NCBI GenBank assembly: GCA_002280555.1
Contig: NCEE01000014.1
Span: forward strand, 18,152-82,151
DNA: 64,000 nt
DNA from: Sphingomonas sp. 32-62-10
GTDB lineage: Bacteria > Pseudomonadota > Alphaproteobacteria > Sphingomonadales > Sphingomonadaceae
Direction of reading: 5' to 3'
How positions within the stretch are numbered: position 1 is the first letter of the stretch; every line of letters starts with the position of its first letter. The notes under the pieces were generated by a model that saw only the letters and a list, made by a program, of their open reading frames with translations, was not told the DNA's origin and ran no database searches. Shown here piece after piece: positions 8,314-16,914 of the stretch. The translations under genes and the position numbers were made by a program.

Positions 8314-8978
8314 GTGCTTGCGCTGGGCTTGGGCGCCAGCCAGCCAAGCACGACCCGCCAGAGCGGAATCGACATCAGGCTGACCTGAGCGATGATCGGC
8401 TGGGGCGAAAATACCCCGACGATGATCGCGGTTGCCGCGCCAAGCACCGTGGCGAGCCCGCGACGTCGAATGCCCGCGATTGTTTCTGCCGACACGCTGG
8501 GATCGACCACCGGCGGCGATGTCGCCAGTCGCCCCAGTCGCAGGTTAAGCAACGCAGTGAGCAGCAGCCAGCTGCAATAGAGCACCACTGGCACGCGCTG
8601 GTTGCTGTATTCGCTCACGAATGCGGTGAAGAACGGCATCGCCGCGATCGTCAGCAGCAGCTGGATATTGGCCGGTACCAGCTTGTCGCTGTAATGCGCC
8701 GCACAGCCAAAGGAGCGGTGATGCCCACCCCAGAACGCGCCGATCACGAAAAAGCTGATGATGAACCCGATGAAATTCGGTGTCAGCTTCAGCAATGCGT
8801 TGACGTAATCGGCATTGCTCGCGCCCGCTTCCAGATGCGGCACATGGATTTCGATGATGAGCAGCGTGATCGCGATTGCGAACACCGCGTCCGAAAAGAA
8901 GATCAGCCTTTCCAGCATATGCTCCGGCCCGTGGCGGGTCGCCGCGGGTGGATTGTCGTAGCTTTCTGATTCGCCCAT
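8310..8978 (-). CDS. TMEM175-family potassium channel-like membrane protein (DUF1211)
   Basis: 222 aa with six predicted hydrophobic helices. The segment RLIFFSDAVFAIAITLL carries the RxxxFSD signature of the TMEM175 family, whose first helix lines the potassium pore. Bacterial members have one 6-TM repeat and form tetramers; the eukaryotic lysosomal channel has two. Start: ATG 8978 with GGAGAGGGG upstream fits better than a TTG 15 nt further out. It lies 18 nt downstream of nupC and probably shares its transcript. Confidence 0.85.
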   Translation of the reverse strand: MGESESYDNPPAATRHGPEHMLERLIFFSDAVFAIAITLLIIEIHVPHLEAGASNADYVNALLKLTPNFIGFIISFFVIGAFWGGHHRSFGCAAHYSDKLVPANIQLLLTIAAMPFFTAFVSEYSNQRVPVVLYCSWLLLTALLNLRLGRLATSPPVVDPSVSAETIAGIRRRGLATVLGAATAIIVGVFSPQPIIAQVSLMSIPLWRVVLGWLAPKPSAST

Positions 8979-8996
8979 CTTCCCCTCTCCCAAGGT

Positions 8997-10256
8997 CTAG
9001 CTGATCAGCATCCCCGCCAGTGCCGCACTCATCAAATTCGCGAGCGTCCCCGCGATCAGCGCGCGGATGCCGAGCTTCGCGATCATTGGGCGCTGGTTGG
9101 GGGCAAGGCTGCCCGTTGCGGCGATCTGGATTGCGATCGACAGGAAATTGGCGAAACCGCACAGCGCAAAGGTGACGACCGCCGTGGTGCGCGCCGACAG
9201 GTTTTTCATCTGCCCCAGATCGATGAAGGCGACGAATTCGTTGAGCACGACCTTGGTGCCGACCAGACTACCCGCCGCTGCGGCCTCGCTCGCCGGGATG
9301 TTGAGCAGCAGCATGAAGGGCGAAAAGATGATTCCGAGCAGCCACTGGAAGGTCAGCGTCGGATAGCCAAACCAGCTGCCCACCGCCCCTAGCAACCCGT
9401 TGGCAAGCGCCACCAGCGAGACGAACGCCAGCACCATCGCCGCGACCGCGACCGCAATCCTAACGCCGGTCTGCGCGCCATTGGCAGCGGCCATGATAAC
9501 GTTTTCGGCACGCTCCACCTCGAGCACCGGATCGACCGGGTCGGCGATCTCGACCGGTTCACCGTCGACCTCGTCCGACGGGGGCACCGGCGGCACATCG
9601 GGCATGATGATCTTGGCCATCAACAGCCCGCCGGGGGCTGACATGAACGATGCGGCGAGCAGATAGGGGAGTGCCGTCGGCCCCAGCAACGCGGCATAAG
9701 CGGCCAGAATCGTCCCCGCCACGCCCGCCATGCCGACCGACATCACCGCAAACAATTGCGGCGGCTTCAGCGCGGGCAGATAGGGTGCGATCACCAGCGG
9801 CGCTTCGCTTTGCCCGACAAAGATATTGGCGGCAGCACACAGCGCCTCCACCTTCGACACGCCGATGATCTTTTCGATCGCGCCGCCGACATATTTGATC
9901 ACGAACTGCATGATGCCGAGGTGGTAGAGAACGGCCACGAGCGCCGCGAAAAAGATGATCACCGGCAATGCGGAGAAAGCGAACGCCGAGCCGAACGTGG
10001 GATCGGTCGCCAGCTTGCCGAAAATCAGCTGGGTACCGGCAGCGGCATAGCCCAGCAGCGCGGATACACCCGTCGCCATCCCCTCGATCACGGCCTTGCC
10101 GGCGGGCACGTAGAGCACCAGCACCGCCATTGCGACCTGCAGGCCGAACGCGGCAATCACCACGCGCGGGCGGATCAGCCGCTTGTTATTCGACAGCAGA
10201 AAGGCGGCGAACAGGATCACCGCGATCCCCGACAGGCCGATAAGCGTTTGGTTCAT
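8997..10256 (-). CDS. NupC/CNT-family nucleoside transporter
   Basis: 419 aa, highly hydrophobic, with the architecture of concentrative nucleoside transporters: N-terminal three helices, a first re-entrant hairpin, then FVGQSEAPLVIAPYL (the conserved G-Q-S/T-E-A nucleoside/sodium site), MAGVAGTILAAYA, and near the end LLNEFVAF-like VVLNEFVAFIDL and FALCGFANFLSIAIQ. Substrate specificity (purine or pyrimidine nucleosides, ion coupling) is not decidable here. The start is ATG 10256 with GGGAAG upstream; an in-frame extension to 10283 lacks such a site. First gene of a probable two-gene unit with the TMEM175 gene. Confidence 0.92.
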   Translation of the reverse strand: MNQTLIGLSGIAVILFAAFLLSNNKRLIRPRVVIAAFGLQVAMAVLVLYVPAGKAVIEGMATGVSALLGYAAAGTQLIFGKLATDPTFGSAFAFSALPVIIFFAALVAVLYHLGIMQFVIKYVGGAIEKIIGVSKVEALCAAANIFVGQSEAPLVIAPYLPALKPPQLFAVMSVGMAGVAGTILAAYAALLGPTALPYLLAASFMSAPGGLLMAKIIMPDVPPVPPSDEVDGEPVEIADPVDPVLEVERAENVIMAAANGAQTGVRIAVAVAAMVLAFVSLVALANGLLGAVGSWFGYPTLTFQWLLGIIFSPFMLLLNIPASEAAAAGSLVGTKVVLNEFVAFIDLGQMKNLSARTTAVVTFALCGFANFLSIAIQIAATGSLAPNQRPMIAKLGIRALIAGTLANLMSAALAGMLIS

Positions 10257-10329
10257 TGAAGCTTCCCGCGCAAAGACACCCACGCCGCCCCCCGGCTGCG
10301 CAAGCGGACTAGCATACAGCGCTTGCCGC

Positions 10330-10370
10330 GTTGGGCTAGAGCGTTAACGCGGTTGCCCAATTAGCCCAAC
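10330..10370. repeat. Nested inverted repeat upstream of nupC
   Basis: GTTGGGCTA at 10330-10338 pairs perfectly with TAGCCCAAC at 10362-10370, and between them sits the 10-bp palindrome GCGTTAACGC at 10341-10350. It lies in the 255-nt gap between two divergently transcribed transporter genes, where a terminator would make no sense, so it is more likely a regulatory dyad or part of a dispersed repeat with the element at 10372-10440. Confidence 0.5.
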
Positions 10371-10371
10371 C

Positions 10372-10440
10372 CCGTTCGGGCTGAGCGAAGTCGAAGCCCA
10401 CGCGCTTCGCTTGCCCTTCGACTGCGCTCAGGGCGAACGG
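10372..10440. repeat. Sphingomonad-type dispersed palindromic repeat
   Basis: Two 25-nt arms, 10372-10396 and 10416-10440, are inverted copies with 22 of 25 positions matching (core CTGAGCGAAGTCGAAG against CTTCGACTGCGCTCAG) around a 19-nt loop. Elements with this core are frequent between genes in sphingomonads. It would fold into a strong hairpin in RNA or single-stranded DNA. No transposase is present nearby. Confidence 0.7.
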
Positions 10441-10511
10441 AGGTTTGTAGCGAACGCAGTCTGCCAATCCGCCTCGTCCGTTTGACGGGCGCGTAAATCT
10501 CGCTAGCAATC

Positions 10512-11201
10512 GTGACGATGACAGACACCCATATCCGCATCCCGCGCTCGCTCTTCGCGCTTTCGATCTTTTATGGCGGCATGGTGTGCCTGGCCGGCGT
10601 GCTCGGCAACAAACAGGTGTCGCTCGGGCCAATCTCGGCGCTCGGCCCGCTGGTCGGCATCGGGCCGCTGGCGGTGGAGGCGGGGATTTTCGCGTTTCTG
10701 TTGCTGGTGATCGTCTCCAGCGCGATCGCCGAGCTGCACGGCACGGTGATCGCCAACCGGCTGGTGCGCTTCGGCTTTGTGCCGCTGATTGCGTCGATCA
10801 TCCTGTCGTTCATCATCCTGTCACTGCCCGCCGCACCCGAAATGGAGCCCGCCCGCCGCGATGCCTTTGCGCTGATGATGGGCGGCACCCCGCGCATCTG
10901 GCTGGGCGGGATCGTCGCCTACGGCATTTCGCAGACGCTGAATGTCACGATCTTTTCGTGGCTGCGGCGCGACGGCGGCGGCTTGCTGTGGCTGCGCGCC
11001 GGGATTGCGAGCGTACTCTCACAGATCGTCGATACGCTGTTGTTCGTCACGATCGCCTTCTGGGGCATCTTCCCGATCGGCGCACTGCTCGCGGGACAGA
11101 TGCTGGCGAAGGTGGTGCTGTCCGCGGTGCTGGTGCCGCCGTTGATTTACCTGGTGGTCGGGATTGGGCGCTGGCTGGACCGGGCGGGGACTGACGATTG
11201 A
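10512..11201 (+). CDS. Queuosine precursor transporter, YhhQ/VUT family
   Basis: 229 aa, six or more hydrophobic helices. The segment GIASVLSQIVDTLLFVTIAFWG with its S-Q-x-x-D-T core is the signature of the YhhQ (vitamin uptake-like) family, which imports the queuosine precursors preQ0/preQ1. The start is GTG 10512 or the ATG two codons later. The presence of gluQ at 2.8 kb supports the queuosine assignment. It stands alone: the next gene downstream is unrelated and lower in GC. Confidence 0.85.
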   Translation: MTMTDTHIRIPRSLFALSIFYGGMVCLAGVLGNKQVSLGPISALGPLVGIGPLAVEAGIFAFLLLVIVSSAIAELHGTVIANRLVRFGFVPLIASIILSFIILSLPAAPEMEPARRDAFALMMGGTPRIWLGGIVAYGISQTLNVTIFSWLRRDGGGLLWLRAGIASVLSQIVDTLLFVTIAFWGIFPIGALLAGQMLAKVVLSAVLVPPLIYLVVGIGRWLDRAGTDD

Positions 11202-11347
11202 GTTTGGGTGGTCGATTGTTTTGTAACTTTGTACGACGATCCGGCTGAGAGTGGTCGTATTTGCAGCCCAGTTGTCAATTGTGCGAGCCAGATTGCAAGC
11301 GTCTGCATAAAAACATAGAAAGAATAGCAATAGGAACGGAGGATGGC

Positions 11348-11545
11348 ATGAAGTCGAGTCGATTTTACCCGTTCGCCTTTGTCGCTGTCATGCTCGCTCT
11401 TCTTCAGATGCTGAACTCGTTCGGTTTTGCAGAGTATTCTATTTTGCGCACCGTTGTTGCGGCCGTGTGCACTGTAGTGCTCTTGGAATGGCTGGGGCCG
11501 AAACTGATTGCGCTAAACCATCGGCGCAGCAGCGATCGGGAGTAG
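11348..11545 (+). CDS. Small two-helix membrane protein, unknown
   Basis: 65 aa, starting at ATG 11348 behind a strong ribosome site (GGAACGGAGG, 11335-11344). Two hydrophobic stretches (about residues 8-27 and 31-50) are followed by a basic tail, HRRSSDRE. I do not recognise the family. The gene and its upstream region are noticeably richer in A and T than the neighbours, and it is followed by a dispersed repeat, so this may be a recently acquired or fast-evolving patch. Confidence 0.5.
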   Translation: MKSSRFYPFAFVAVMLALLQMLNSFGFAEYSILRTVVAAVCTVVLLEWLGPKLIALNHRRSSDRE

Positions 11546-11598
11546 CGCTGAAGTCTCCAAATAACGCAATTTTAGCGTTAGCAGCCATCTCAAACATG

Positions 11599-11689
11599 CG
11601 TCACCCCGGACTTGTTCCGGGGCCCACCGAGCACCACAGGAAGTCACATCTTTTGGAGAAGTGGACCCCGGAACTAGTCCGGGGTGACG
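11599..11689. repeat. Dispersed inverted repeat with 29-nt arms
   Basis: The arms 11599-11627 and 11661-11689 are inverted copies matching at 27 of 29 positions; each arm carries the sequence CACCCCGGACT followed by TCCGGGG. This 'rectification-style' palindrome is common between genes in alphaproteobacteria, including sphingomonads. It can form a long hairpin. It follows the small membrane protein gene and precedes argB. Confidence 0.7.
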
Positions 11690-11967
11690 ACGGAGACGGG
11701 GTCGTGAGTGGCTCTATCGCAAGCGCTGAGGGCAAACTTTCCTACATCGCCCACGCACGCTATAATCCCCCCGCTCCTTCAAAACGTCAATCATCCGGCG
11801 AAATGGCAGGCCCGAATTGCGGGATTGCAAGAAAGCGATGGCAACCCGCAACTTCCGCAACTTTGCCTCGAACAATAGCCGGCAGAGAGGGCCGCTTCCC
11901 GGTGAAGGCCAGGGCCGCCGTCATCCCGTGCTTTCGCCACCGCCCCGCCTTCGCTAAAGGACCCGGC
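11690..11967 (+). promoter_or_regulatory. Gene-free stretch upstream of argB with a candidate -10 box
   Basis: The 422 nt between 11545 and 11968 hold the repeat at 11599-11689 and otherwise no gene I can support. A consensus -10 hexamer TATAAT lies at 11761-11766, with only a weak -35 (TTTCCT, 11738-11743) 17 nt upstream. The frame of argB stays open through this stretch but shows no conserved protein. The region probably contains the argB promoter and a leader of about 200 nt. Confidence 0.3.
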
Positions 11968-12879
11968 ATGACGAAACCCACCCGCAATCATGCCCCAGAC
12001 CCCGCCATGCTCGCCAAGGCGGAAACGCTGACCGAGGCGTTGCCCTATCTTCAGCGTTATGCGGGCAAGACGTTCGTCGTGAAATATGGCGGGCATGCGA
12101 TGGGCGATCCGGAGCTGCAGCGCGATTTTGCCGAGGATGTCGTCCTGCTGAAGGCGGTCGGCATCAATCCCGTCGTCGTCCATGGCGGCGGGCCGCAAAT
12201 TGGCGCGATGCTGAAAAAGCTCGGTGTCGAATCCAGCTTTGTCGACGGGCTTCGCGTCACCGATGCACAGACAGCTCAAGTTGCCGAAATGGTGCTGTCG
12301 GGCGCGATCAACAAGGAAATCGTCGCCTGGATCGGCCAGGCGGGCGGCCGCGCGATCGGCATTTCGGGCAAGGACGGCGGGTTCGTCCGCGCAGTGAAGG
12401 TCGAGCGCACCACGCGCGACCCCGATAGCAATATCGAACGCGCGGTCGATCTGGGCTTTGTGGGGGAGCCCGAGGCGATCGACCGCAGCGTGATTGATAC
12501 GATTTCGGGCGCAGGCATGATCCCGGTGGTCGCGCCGATCGGCATTGGCGCGGATGGCACCACCTATAACATCAACGCCGATACGATGGCCGGCGCGATC
12601 GCAGCGGCGCTGGGCGCGTCACGGCTGTTCCTGCTCACCGATGTAGCGGGCGTGCTCGGCAAAGGCGGCGATCTGCTCACCGACCTCGATCCCGCCGCGA
12701 TCGAGGCGCTGCGCGCCGACGGGACGATTACCGGCGGCATGATCCCCAAGCTAGAAACCTGCATCACCGCAGTTGAGGGGGGCGTCGACGCCGCGGTTAT
12801 CCTCGACGGGCGGGTGCCGCATGCGATGCTGCTGGAAATCTTCACCCAGGCAGGCGCAGGCACGCTGGTGCATCGCTGA
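11968..12879 (+). CDS. argB: Acetylglutamate kinase
   Basis: 303 aa. It phosphorylates N-acetylglutamate, the second step of arginine synthesis. Amino-acid-kinase motifs are clear: [12 protein letters not shown] (residues about 31-42), [14 protein letters not shown], the substrate loop [29 protein letters not shown] and the C-terminal [18 protein letters not shown]. The start ATG 11968 is where family homology begins; the reading frame is open for 500 nt before it, but that part is repeat and spacer. The neighbour order argB-YggT-DUF167-folD is one I associate with sphingomonads. Confidence 0.95.
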   Translation: MTKPTRNHAPDPAMLAKAETLTEALPYLQRYAGKTFVVKYGGHAMGDPELQRDFAEDVVLLKAVGINPVVVHGGGPQIGAMLKKLGVESSFVDGLRVTDAQTAQVAEMVLSGAINKEIVAWIGQAGGRAIGISGKDGGFVRAVKVERTTRDPDSNIERAVDLGFVGEPEAIDRSVIDTISGAGMIPVVAPIGIGADGTTYNINADTMAGAIAAALGASRLFLLTDVAGVLGKGGDLLTDLDPAAIEALRADGTITGGMIPKLETCITAVEGGVDAAVILDGRVPHAMLLEIFTQAGAGTLVHR

Positions 12880-12961
12880 TCGCGCCCTATATCGGGGGCG
12901 ATCTGCCCGGTGACTTGCCGATGTGTTTTAGTGTAGTATATCGCCTGTTCTGGCCAATGGA

Positions 12962-13273
12962 GTGCCCCGATTGATCACGCTCATTCAGATTGCGATGGTT
13001 TTGCTCAACCTGGTCTGGTGGATCATCGTCGTCCAGATCATCCTGTCGCTGCTGATCGCGTTCAACGTGATCAATACGTATAATGATTTCGTCCGCCAGC
13101 TGCACCAAGGGCTCGAAAAGCTGACCGAGCCAATTTACCGCCCGATTCGCCGGGTTTTGCCCGATTTCGGCCAGATAGATTTTTCGCCCGCCGTCGTGTT
13201 GATTGCCCTGCAGATCTTGCAGATGGTGCTGGGCAATGTCGCCAATTCGATCGCGACCGGCGCGCCGCTCTGA
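12962..13273 (+). CDS. YggT-family membrane protein
   Basis: 103 aa with two hydrophobic segments (about residues 7-30 and 78-95). The central PIYRPIRRVLPDFGQIDFSP is the YggT signature. The family is implicated in cell-shape and osmotic stress in some bacteria, but the role is not settled. The start is either GTG 12962 or TTG 12971; GGAG at 12958 is better spaced for the TTG. It is the first gene of a tightly packed unit running through DUF167, folD and marC. Confidence 0.87.
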   Translation: MPRLITLIQIAMVLLNLVWWIIVVQIILSLLIAFNVINTYNDFVRQLHQGLEKLTEPIYRPIRRVLPDFGQIDFSPAVVLIALQILQMVLGNVANSIATGAPL

Positions 13274-13581
13274 ACGATCAACGGCCGTGGACCGCCACGG
13301 CTGACGGCATTCATATCACTGTGCGCGTCACGCCGCGGGGCGGGCGCGACATGATCGGACCGGGTACCGACGCTCATTTCGCTGCCCGTCTAGCCGCCGC
13401 GCCGGTTGAGGGCGCTGCCAACGCTGCGCTCATTGCGCTGGTGGCCAAGGCCTTTGGCCTCGCCCGACGCGATGTGGCGCTGATCGGCGGCCAGACATCT
13501 CGTTTGAAGCGATTGGCACTGACCGGCGATCCGCAAAGGCTGGCGCAGAGTGCCGCCGCGCTCTATGGCCCCGGCGCATGA
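13270..13581 (+). CDS. DUF167 (YggU) family protein with a non-standard start
   Basis: The core reads [15 protein letters not shown], then [19 protein letters not shown] and [11 protein letters not shown], the DUF167/YggU signature; function unknown. GTG 13321 is the first ordinary start codon, but the frame upstream, reading [17 protein letters not shown], looks like the genuine beta-strand that opens this family. The only initiator-like codon there is CTG 13270, overlapping the YggT stop (CTGA). I therefore give 13270, with 13321 as the conservative alternative (86 aa). The 3' end overlaps folD by 4 nt (ATGA). Confidence 0.7.
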   Translation: MNDQRPWTATADGIHITVRVTPRGGRDMIGPGTDAHFAARLAAAPVEGAANAALIALVAKAFGLARRDVALIGGQTSRLKRLALTGDPQRLAQSAAALYGPGA

Positions 13582-14453
13582 GCGCACAGATTATCGACGG
13601 CAAGGCCTTTGCGGCCGCTTTACGGGGCAGGATTGCGACCAAGGTTGCGGCGCTGCGCGATGCCGGTGGTCGTGCGCCGGGACTCGCCGTGGTCCTGGTG
13701 GGCGAAGACCCGGCATCCGCCGTCTATGTGCGCAACAAGCACAAGGCGACGATCGCCGCAGGCATGGCGAGTTTCGAGTATCGGCTGCCTGCCGATACCG
13801 CGCAGGATGAATTGCTGACGCTGGTCGCGAGCCTGAACGCCGATCCGGCGGTGGACGGTATCCTCGTCCAGCTGCCGCTGCCGCCGCAGATCGATTCCGA
13901 TACCGTGCTGATGGCGATTGACCCCGACAAGGATGTCGATGGCTTCCACCCGGTCAATGCCGGGCGACTAGCGACCGGGCTGCCGGGGTTCGTGCCCTGT
14001 ACGCCTTATGGCTGTGTGATGCTGCTCAAGGATCAATTGGGTGATCTGGCCGGGCTCGACGCGGTTATTATTGGCCGGTCGAACATCGTCGGCAAGCCGA
14101 TGGCGCAGTTGCTGATCGCCGAAAGCTGCACCGTCACTGTTGCGCATTCGAAGACGCGTGATCTCTCCAGCGTCGTCAAACGTGCCGATATCGTCGTGGC
14201 GGCGGTGGGGCGGCCCGAGATGATCAAGGGCGAATGGATCAAGCCCGGCGCGGTGGTGATCGATGTCGGCATCAACCGTACCGATGACGGGCTGGTCGGT
14301 GATGTTGATTTCAACGGCGCGGCGAGCGTCGCCAGCGCCATTACGCCAGTGCCCGGCGGCGTCGGCCCGATGACGATCGCCTGCCTGCTCCGCAATACCC
14401 TAATCTCGGCCTGCCGCCGCCAAGGCGTGGCGCCCGATATGGCGGAACTTTGA
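13578..14453 (+). CDS. folD: Bifunctional methylenetetrahydrofolate dehydrogenase/cyclohydrolase
   Basis: 291 aa. It interconverts methylene-, methenyl- and formyl-tetrahydrofolate with NADP. Catalytic Tyr50 and Lys54 lie in [11 protein letters not shown]; further signatures are [23 protein letters not shown], the nucleotide-binding [16 protein letters not shown] and the C-terminal [16 protein letters not shown]. The start ATG overlaps the DUF167 stop (ATGA), and the stop overlaps the marC start by one nt (TGATG), so the genes are translationally coupled. Confidence 0.96.
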   Translation: MSAQIIDGKAFAAALRGRIATKVAALRDAGGRAPGLAVVLVGEDPASAVYVRNKHKATIAAGMASFEYRLPADTAQDELLTLVASLNADPAVDGILVQLPLPPQIDSDTVLMAIDPDKDVDGFHPVNAGRLATGLPGFVPCTPYGCVMLLKDQLGDLAGLDAVIIGRSNIVGKPMAQLLIAESCTVTVAHSKTRDLSSVVKRADIVVAAVGRPEMIKGEWIKPGAVVIDVGINRTDDGLVGDVDFNGAASVASAITPVPGGVGPMTIACLLRNTLISACRRQGVAPDMAEL

Positions 14454-15070
14454 TGGAGCTCTTCGTCTCGGCGCTGATCACGTTCTTCGTGGTGATCGAT
14501 CCGCCCGGTTGCGCGCCAATCTATGCAGGGCTGACCGCAGGCGTGCCGGCGGTGCATGCCCGCGCGATGGCGATCCGCGCGGTGCTCATCGCAGGTGCCA
14601 TCTTGGTCGTGTTCGCGCTGTTCGGGCAGGATATTTTGCGCGCGCTGGGCATCAGCCTCGACAGTTTCCGGATCGCGGGCGGGATCATGCTGTTCCTGAT
14701 CGCGCTCGAAATGGTGTTCGAAAAGCGCACCCAGCGCCGCGAGGATCGCGCGCAGAAGCTGCTCGACACGCCGGAAATCGAGGACGTCTCGGTCTTCCCG
14801 ATGGCGATGCCGATGATCGCCGGGCCGGGCTCGATCGCCAGTATCATGCTGCTGATGTCGAAGGGCACTGGGGTCGAGCGCACGCTGGTCATTCTAGCGG
14901 CACTGGGCACGATCCTGGCGCTGACGTTGCTCGCGCTCATCCTGGCAGGGCCGATCATGCGCATTCTCGGCGCACGGATCGAAGCAGTGGTCACACGGCT
15001 GCTCGGCGTGCTGCTGGCGGCGCTGGCCGCGCAGTTCGTGATCGACGGCTTAAGGGCGAGCTTCTTTTAG
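14453..15070 (+). CDS. MarC-family integral membrane protein
   Basis: 205 aa with six hydrophobic helices. The N-terminus FVVIDPPGCAPIYAGLT and the middle FPMAMPMIAGPGSIASIML are MarC/UPF0056 signatures. The family was once linked to multiple antibiotic resistance, a link later not supported; the function is unknown. The start is ATG 14453, sharing one base with the folD stop. Its 3' end overlaps the convergent GT-C-like gene by 4 nt. Confidence 0.9.
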   Translation: MELFVSALITFFVVIDPPGCAPIYAGLTAGVPAVHARAMAIRAVLIAGAILVVFALFGQDILRALGISLDSFRIAGGIMLFLIALEMVFEKRTQRREDRAQKLLDTPEIEDVSVFPMAMPMIAGPGSIASIMLLMSKGTGVERTLVILAALGTILALTLLALILAGPIMRILGARIEAVVTRLLGVLLAALAAQFVIDGLRASFF

Positions 15071-16854
15071 CGAATGCGCCAGAGCTTCAGCGGCGATTTC
15101 GCAGGCAGCGGCACCGGCTCAAGCCATACAGGCACGTCGCCCTTTATGAGCCGGGCATAAAAGCCCTTGCGGTGGCGCACCGAATAGATCGTCGATTCGG
15201 GCATGTTCGGGCAGATCAGCAACAGCGTCGCGCCGTGGCGCTTGGCGATCGCGCGAAATTCATCGGGCGTGCGGCTGAAGGCGTGCTGCACATCGAGAAT
15301 GGCGTCGCCATTGCGGTGATAGGGCCCGGCCACCGCCGAATGATGCGTAACCGCAATCAGCCGCGGCCCCAGATCGACAAAGGTGAAGATCGTCTGCGAT
15401 GGCAGCCGGTTGAGCGGGCTGAGTGCCGGAATGGTTGGGCACCACGCGCTCGCCCGGTTGATCGTCTTGGTCCGCACAGTCGGCTTGTCGGGCACGCCGT
15501 ACTTCACCACGAAGCCAACGAAAGCGCCCGATACGATCATGAACGCCGTCACCGTGCCGAACACACGCACCAGCACCGATCGGTGGCCAAGACACCAGGG
15601 AAAGACGATCCAGCCAAGCGCCACGGCCCCCGGCACTGCAAGCAATTGTGCGGCACCGCCTGCGCGGACTTGCCACAGCATTAGTCCACCCGCGAACAGG
15701 GTGAACAGCAACACAGCTGCCCAGGCCGCGAACCGATCACTGCGCCGCGCGCGCCAAGTGGCGATGATCGCCCCAACCAGCCCGGTGATCGGCAGCGCCG
15801 CGACGGGCACGGCGTTTCGCCACGGATGCACGTAAATCGGCCGGGCTTCGCGCACATTGTTCAGCCAATTACGCGCGAGTTCGGGTGAAACCTGTTCGGG
15901 CCGCCCCAGGCACTGCGGAAACACCAGCGCAAAGGCGGCGATGATCGCCACGCCGGCGGCCGCCGCCAGCCCGAGCCGGATCGCGCGGCCATCGGGGTTG
16001 ATTCGCGCGAGGATGAACAGCAGCGTCCCCGCCTCGATCATCACACTCAGCCACACCGGTGTCAGCGCATCGCAGCGCAGGACGCTATTGGCATTGGAGG
16101 CGAACAGCACATAGCCGATCGCATTACCCCCGGCGAGCGCGAGCCCGTACACGCTCAATCGTGGTGCCTCGGCCCGGTCCCATACCCAGCGCAGGGCCAT
16201 GATCGCGCCGGCACCTGCAGCGTACGGCAGCAATTCGAGCCCGATGCTTAGCGAAACTGCGCTCGCAAGTCCGACGGTAATGCCACTGCGGCGCTGATGC
16301 GGATCGGCAAGGCCTGCCACGGTGATGCTCAGGGATGCTAGCTGCCAGCCATGATGATCGATGCGGTTGGGCATGAACATCAGCATCGTCGTGGTGCAGA
16401 GCAGCAGGAAAATCAGCGCGAGCGGCCAAGCGACCGGGCTCACCAGCCGTCGAACGGTGAAGGCGAGGCCAGCCATGGTGACCGACAGCGGGAGCAACGG
16501 CGCGATGCCGCAGGCCAGTTTTTCGGCCATCACCGTGCCGACAAAGGGTTTGAACAGAAGGATCAGCCCGGCCAGCGGCAGGTCAACGATCCGGCTCCAG
16601 TGCATGTCGAAGCCAGCGGGCGGGTTGAGCCGATACTGGCGCAGATCATACCAGCCCTGCCCGTTCAGCAGCGCCCGGACCTGCATGAGCCGCATGTTAT
16701 CGTCGGTGTCGCCGAGCGACAGCCAATAGATGCCCGACCGGCGCTCCCACACGAACCAGATCGCGATCAGCACCCAGGCGATCAGCGTCAGGCTGAGCCA
16801 GTGACGCTCAAGTTCGCGCGCATAGGGCATATGTCGCTGATCGGTATCGGTCAA
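15067..16854 (-). CDS. Large membrane protein resembling GT-C / STT3-type glycosyltransferase
   Basis: 595 aa with about 12 hydrophobic helices. The first extracytoplasmic loop holds LSLGDTDDNMRLMQVRALL and then FDMHWSRIVDLP, an acidic DxD-like motif placed as in GT-C enzymes and STT3/AglB-like oligosaccharyltransferases; RIDHHGWQL follows after helix 5. The C-terminal 130 residues are soluble. Such proteins move a sugar from a polyprenyl phosphate carrier to an acceptor in the periplasm. The start is TTG 16854 with GAGGGAAG upstream, or ATG 16830. It faces gtrA-like, methyltransferase and GT2 genes, which fits a lipid-linked sugar pathway. The acceptor is unknown. Confidence 0.72.
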   Translation of the reverse strand: MTDTDQRHMPYARELERHWLSLTLIAWVLIAIWFVWERRSGIYWLSLGDTDDNMRLMQVRALLNGQGWYDLRQYRLNPPAGFDMHWSRIVDLPLAGLILLFKPFVGTVMAEKLACGIAPLLPLSVTMAGLAFTVRRLVSPVAWPLALIFLLLCTTTMLMFMPNRIDHHGWQLASLSITVAGLADPHQRRSGITVGLASAVSLSIGLELLPYAAGAGAIMALRWVWDRAEAPRLSVYGLALAGGNAIGYVLFASNANSVLRCDALTPVWLSVMIEAGTLLFILARINPDGRAIRLGLAAAAGVAIIAAFALVFPQCLGRPEQVSPELARNWLNNVREARPIYVHPWRNAVPVAALPITGLVGAIIATWRARRSDRFAAWAAVLLFTLFAGGLMLWQVRAGGAAQLLAVPGAVALGWIVFPWCLGHRSVLVRVFGTVTAFMIVSGAFVGFVVKYGVPDKPTVRTKTINRASAWCPTIPALSPLNRLPSQTIFTFVDLGPRLIAVTHHSAVAGPYHRNGDAILDVQHAFSRTPDEFRAIAKRHGATLLLICPNMPESTIYSVRHRKGFYARLIKGDVPVWLEPVPLPAKSPLKLWRIR

Positions 16855-16914
16855 AGAAGCTTCCCTCGCTCGTCCCTGCGCTCTAGTGCGGCCCCATTAA
16901 AGGGCAAGCGGCAC

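Noticed and set aside
10330..11689. Insertion sequence or transposon flanked by the inverted repeats
   Set aside because: The repeats belong to two different families, enclose ordinary genes, and no transposase or target duplication is visible.
11467..11967. Long N-terminal extension of ArgB in the open frame
   Set aside because: The extra 167 residues translate the dispersed repeat and spacer; homology begins at ATG 11968.
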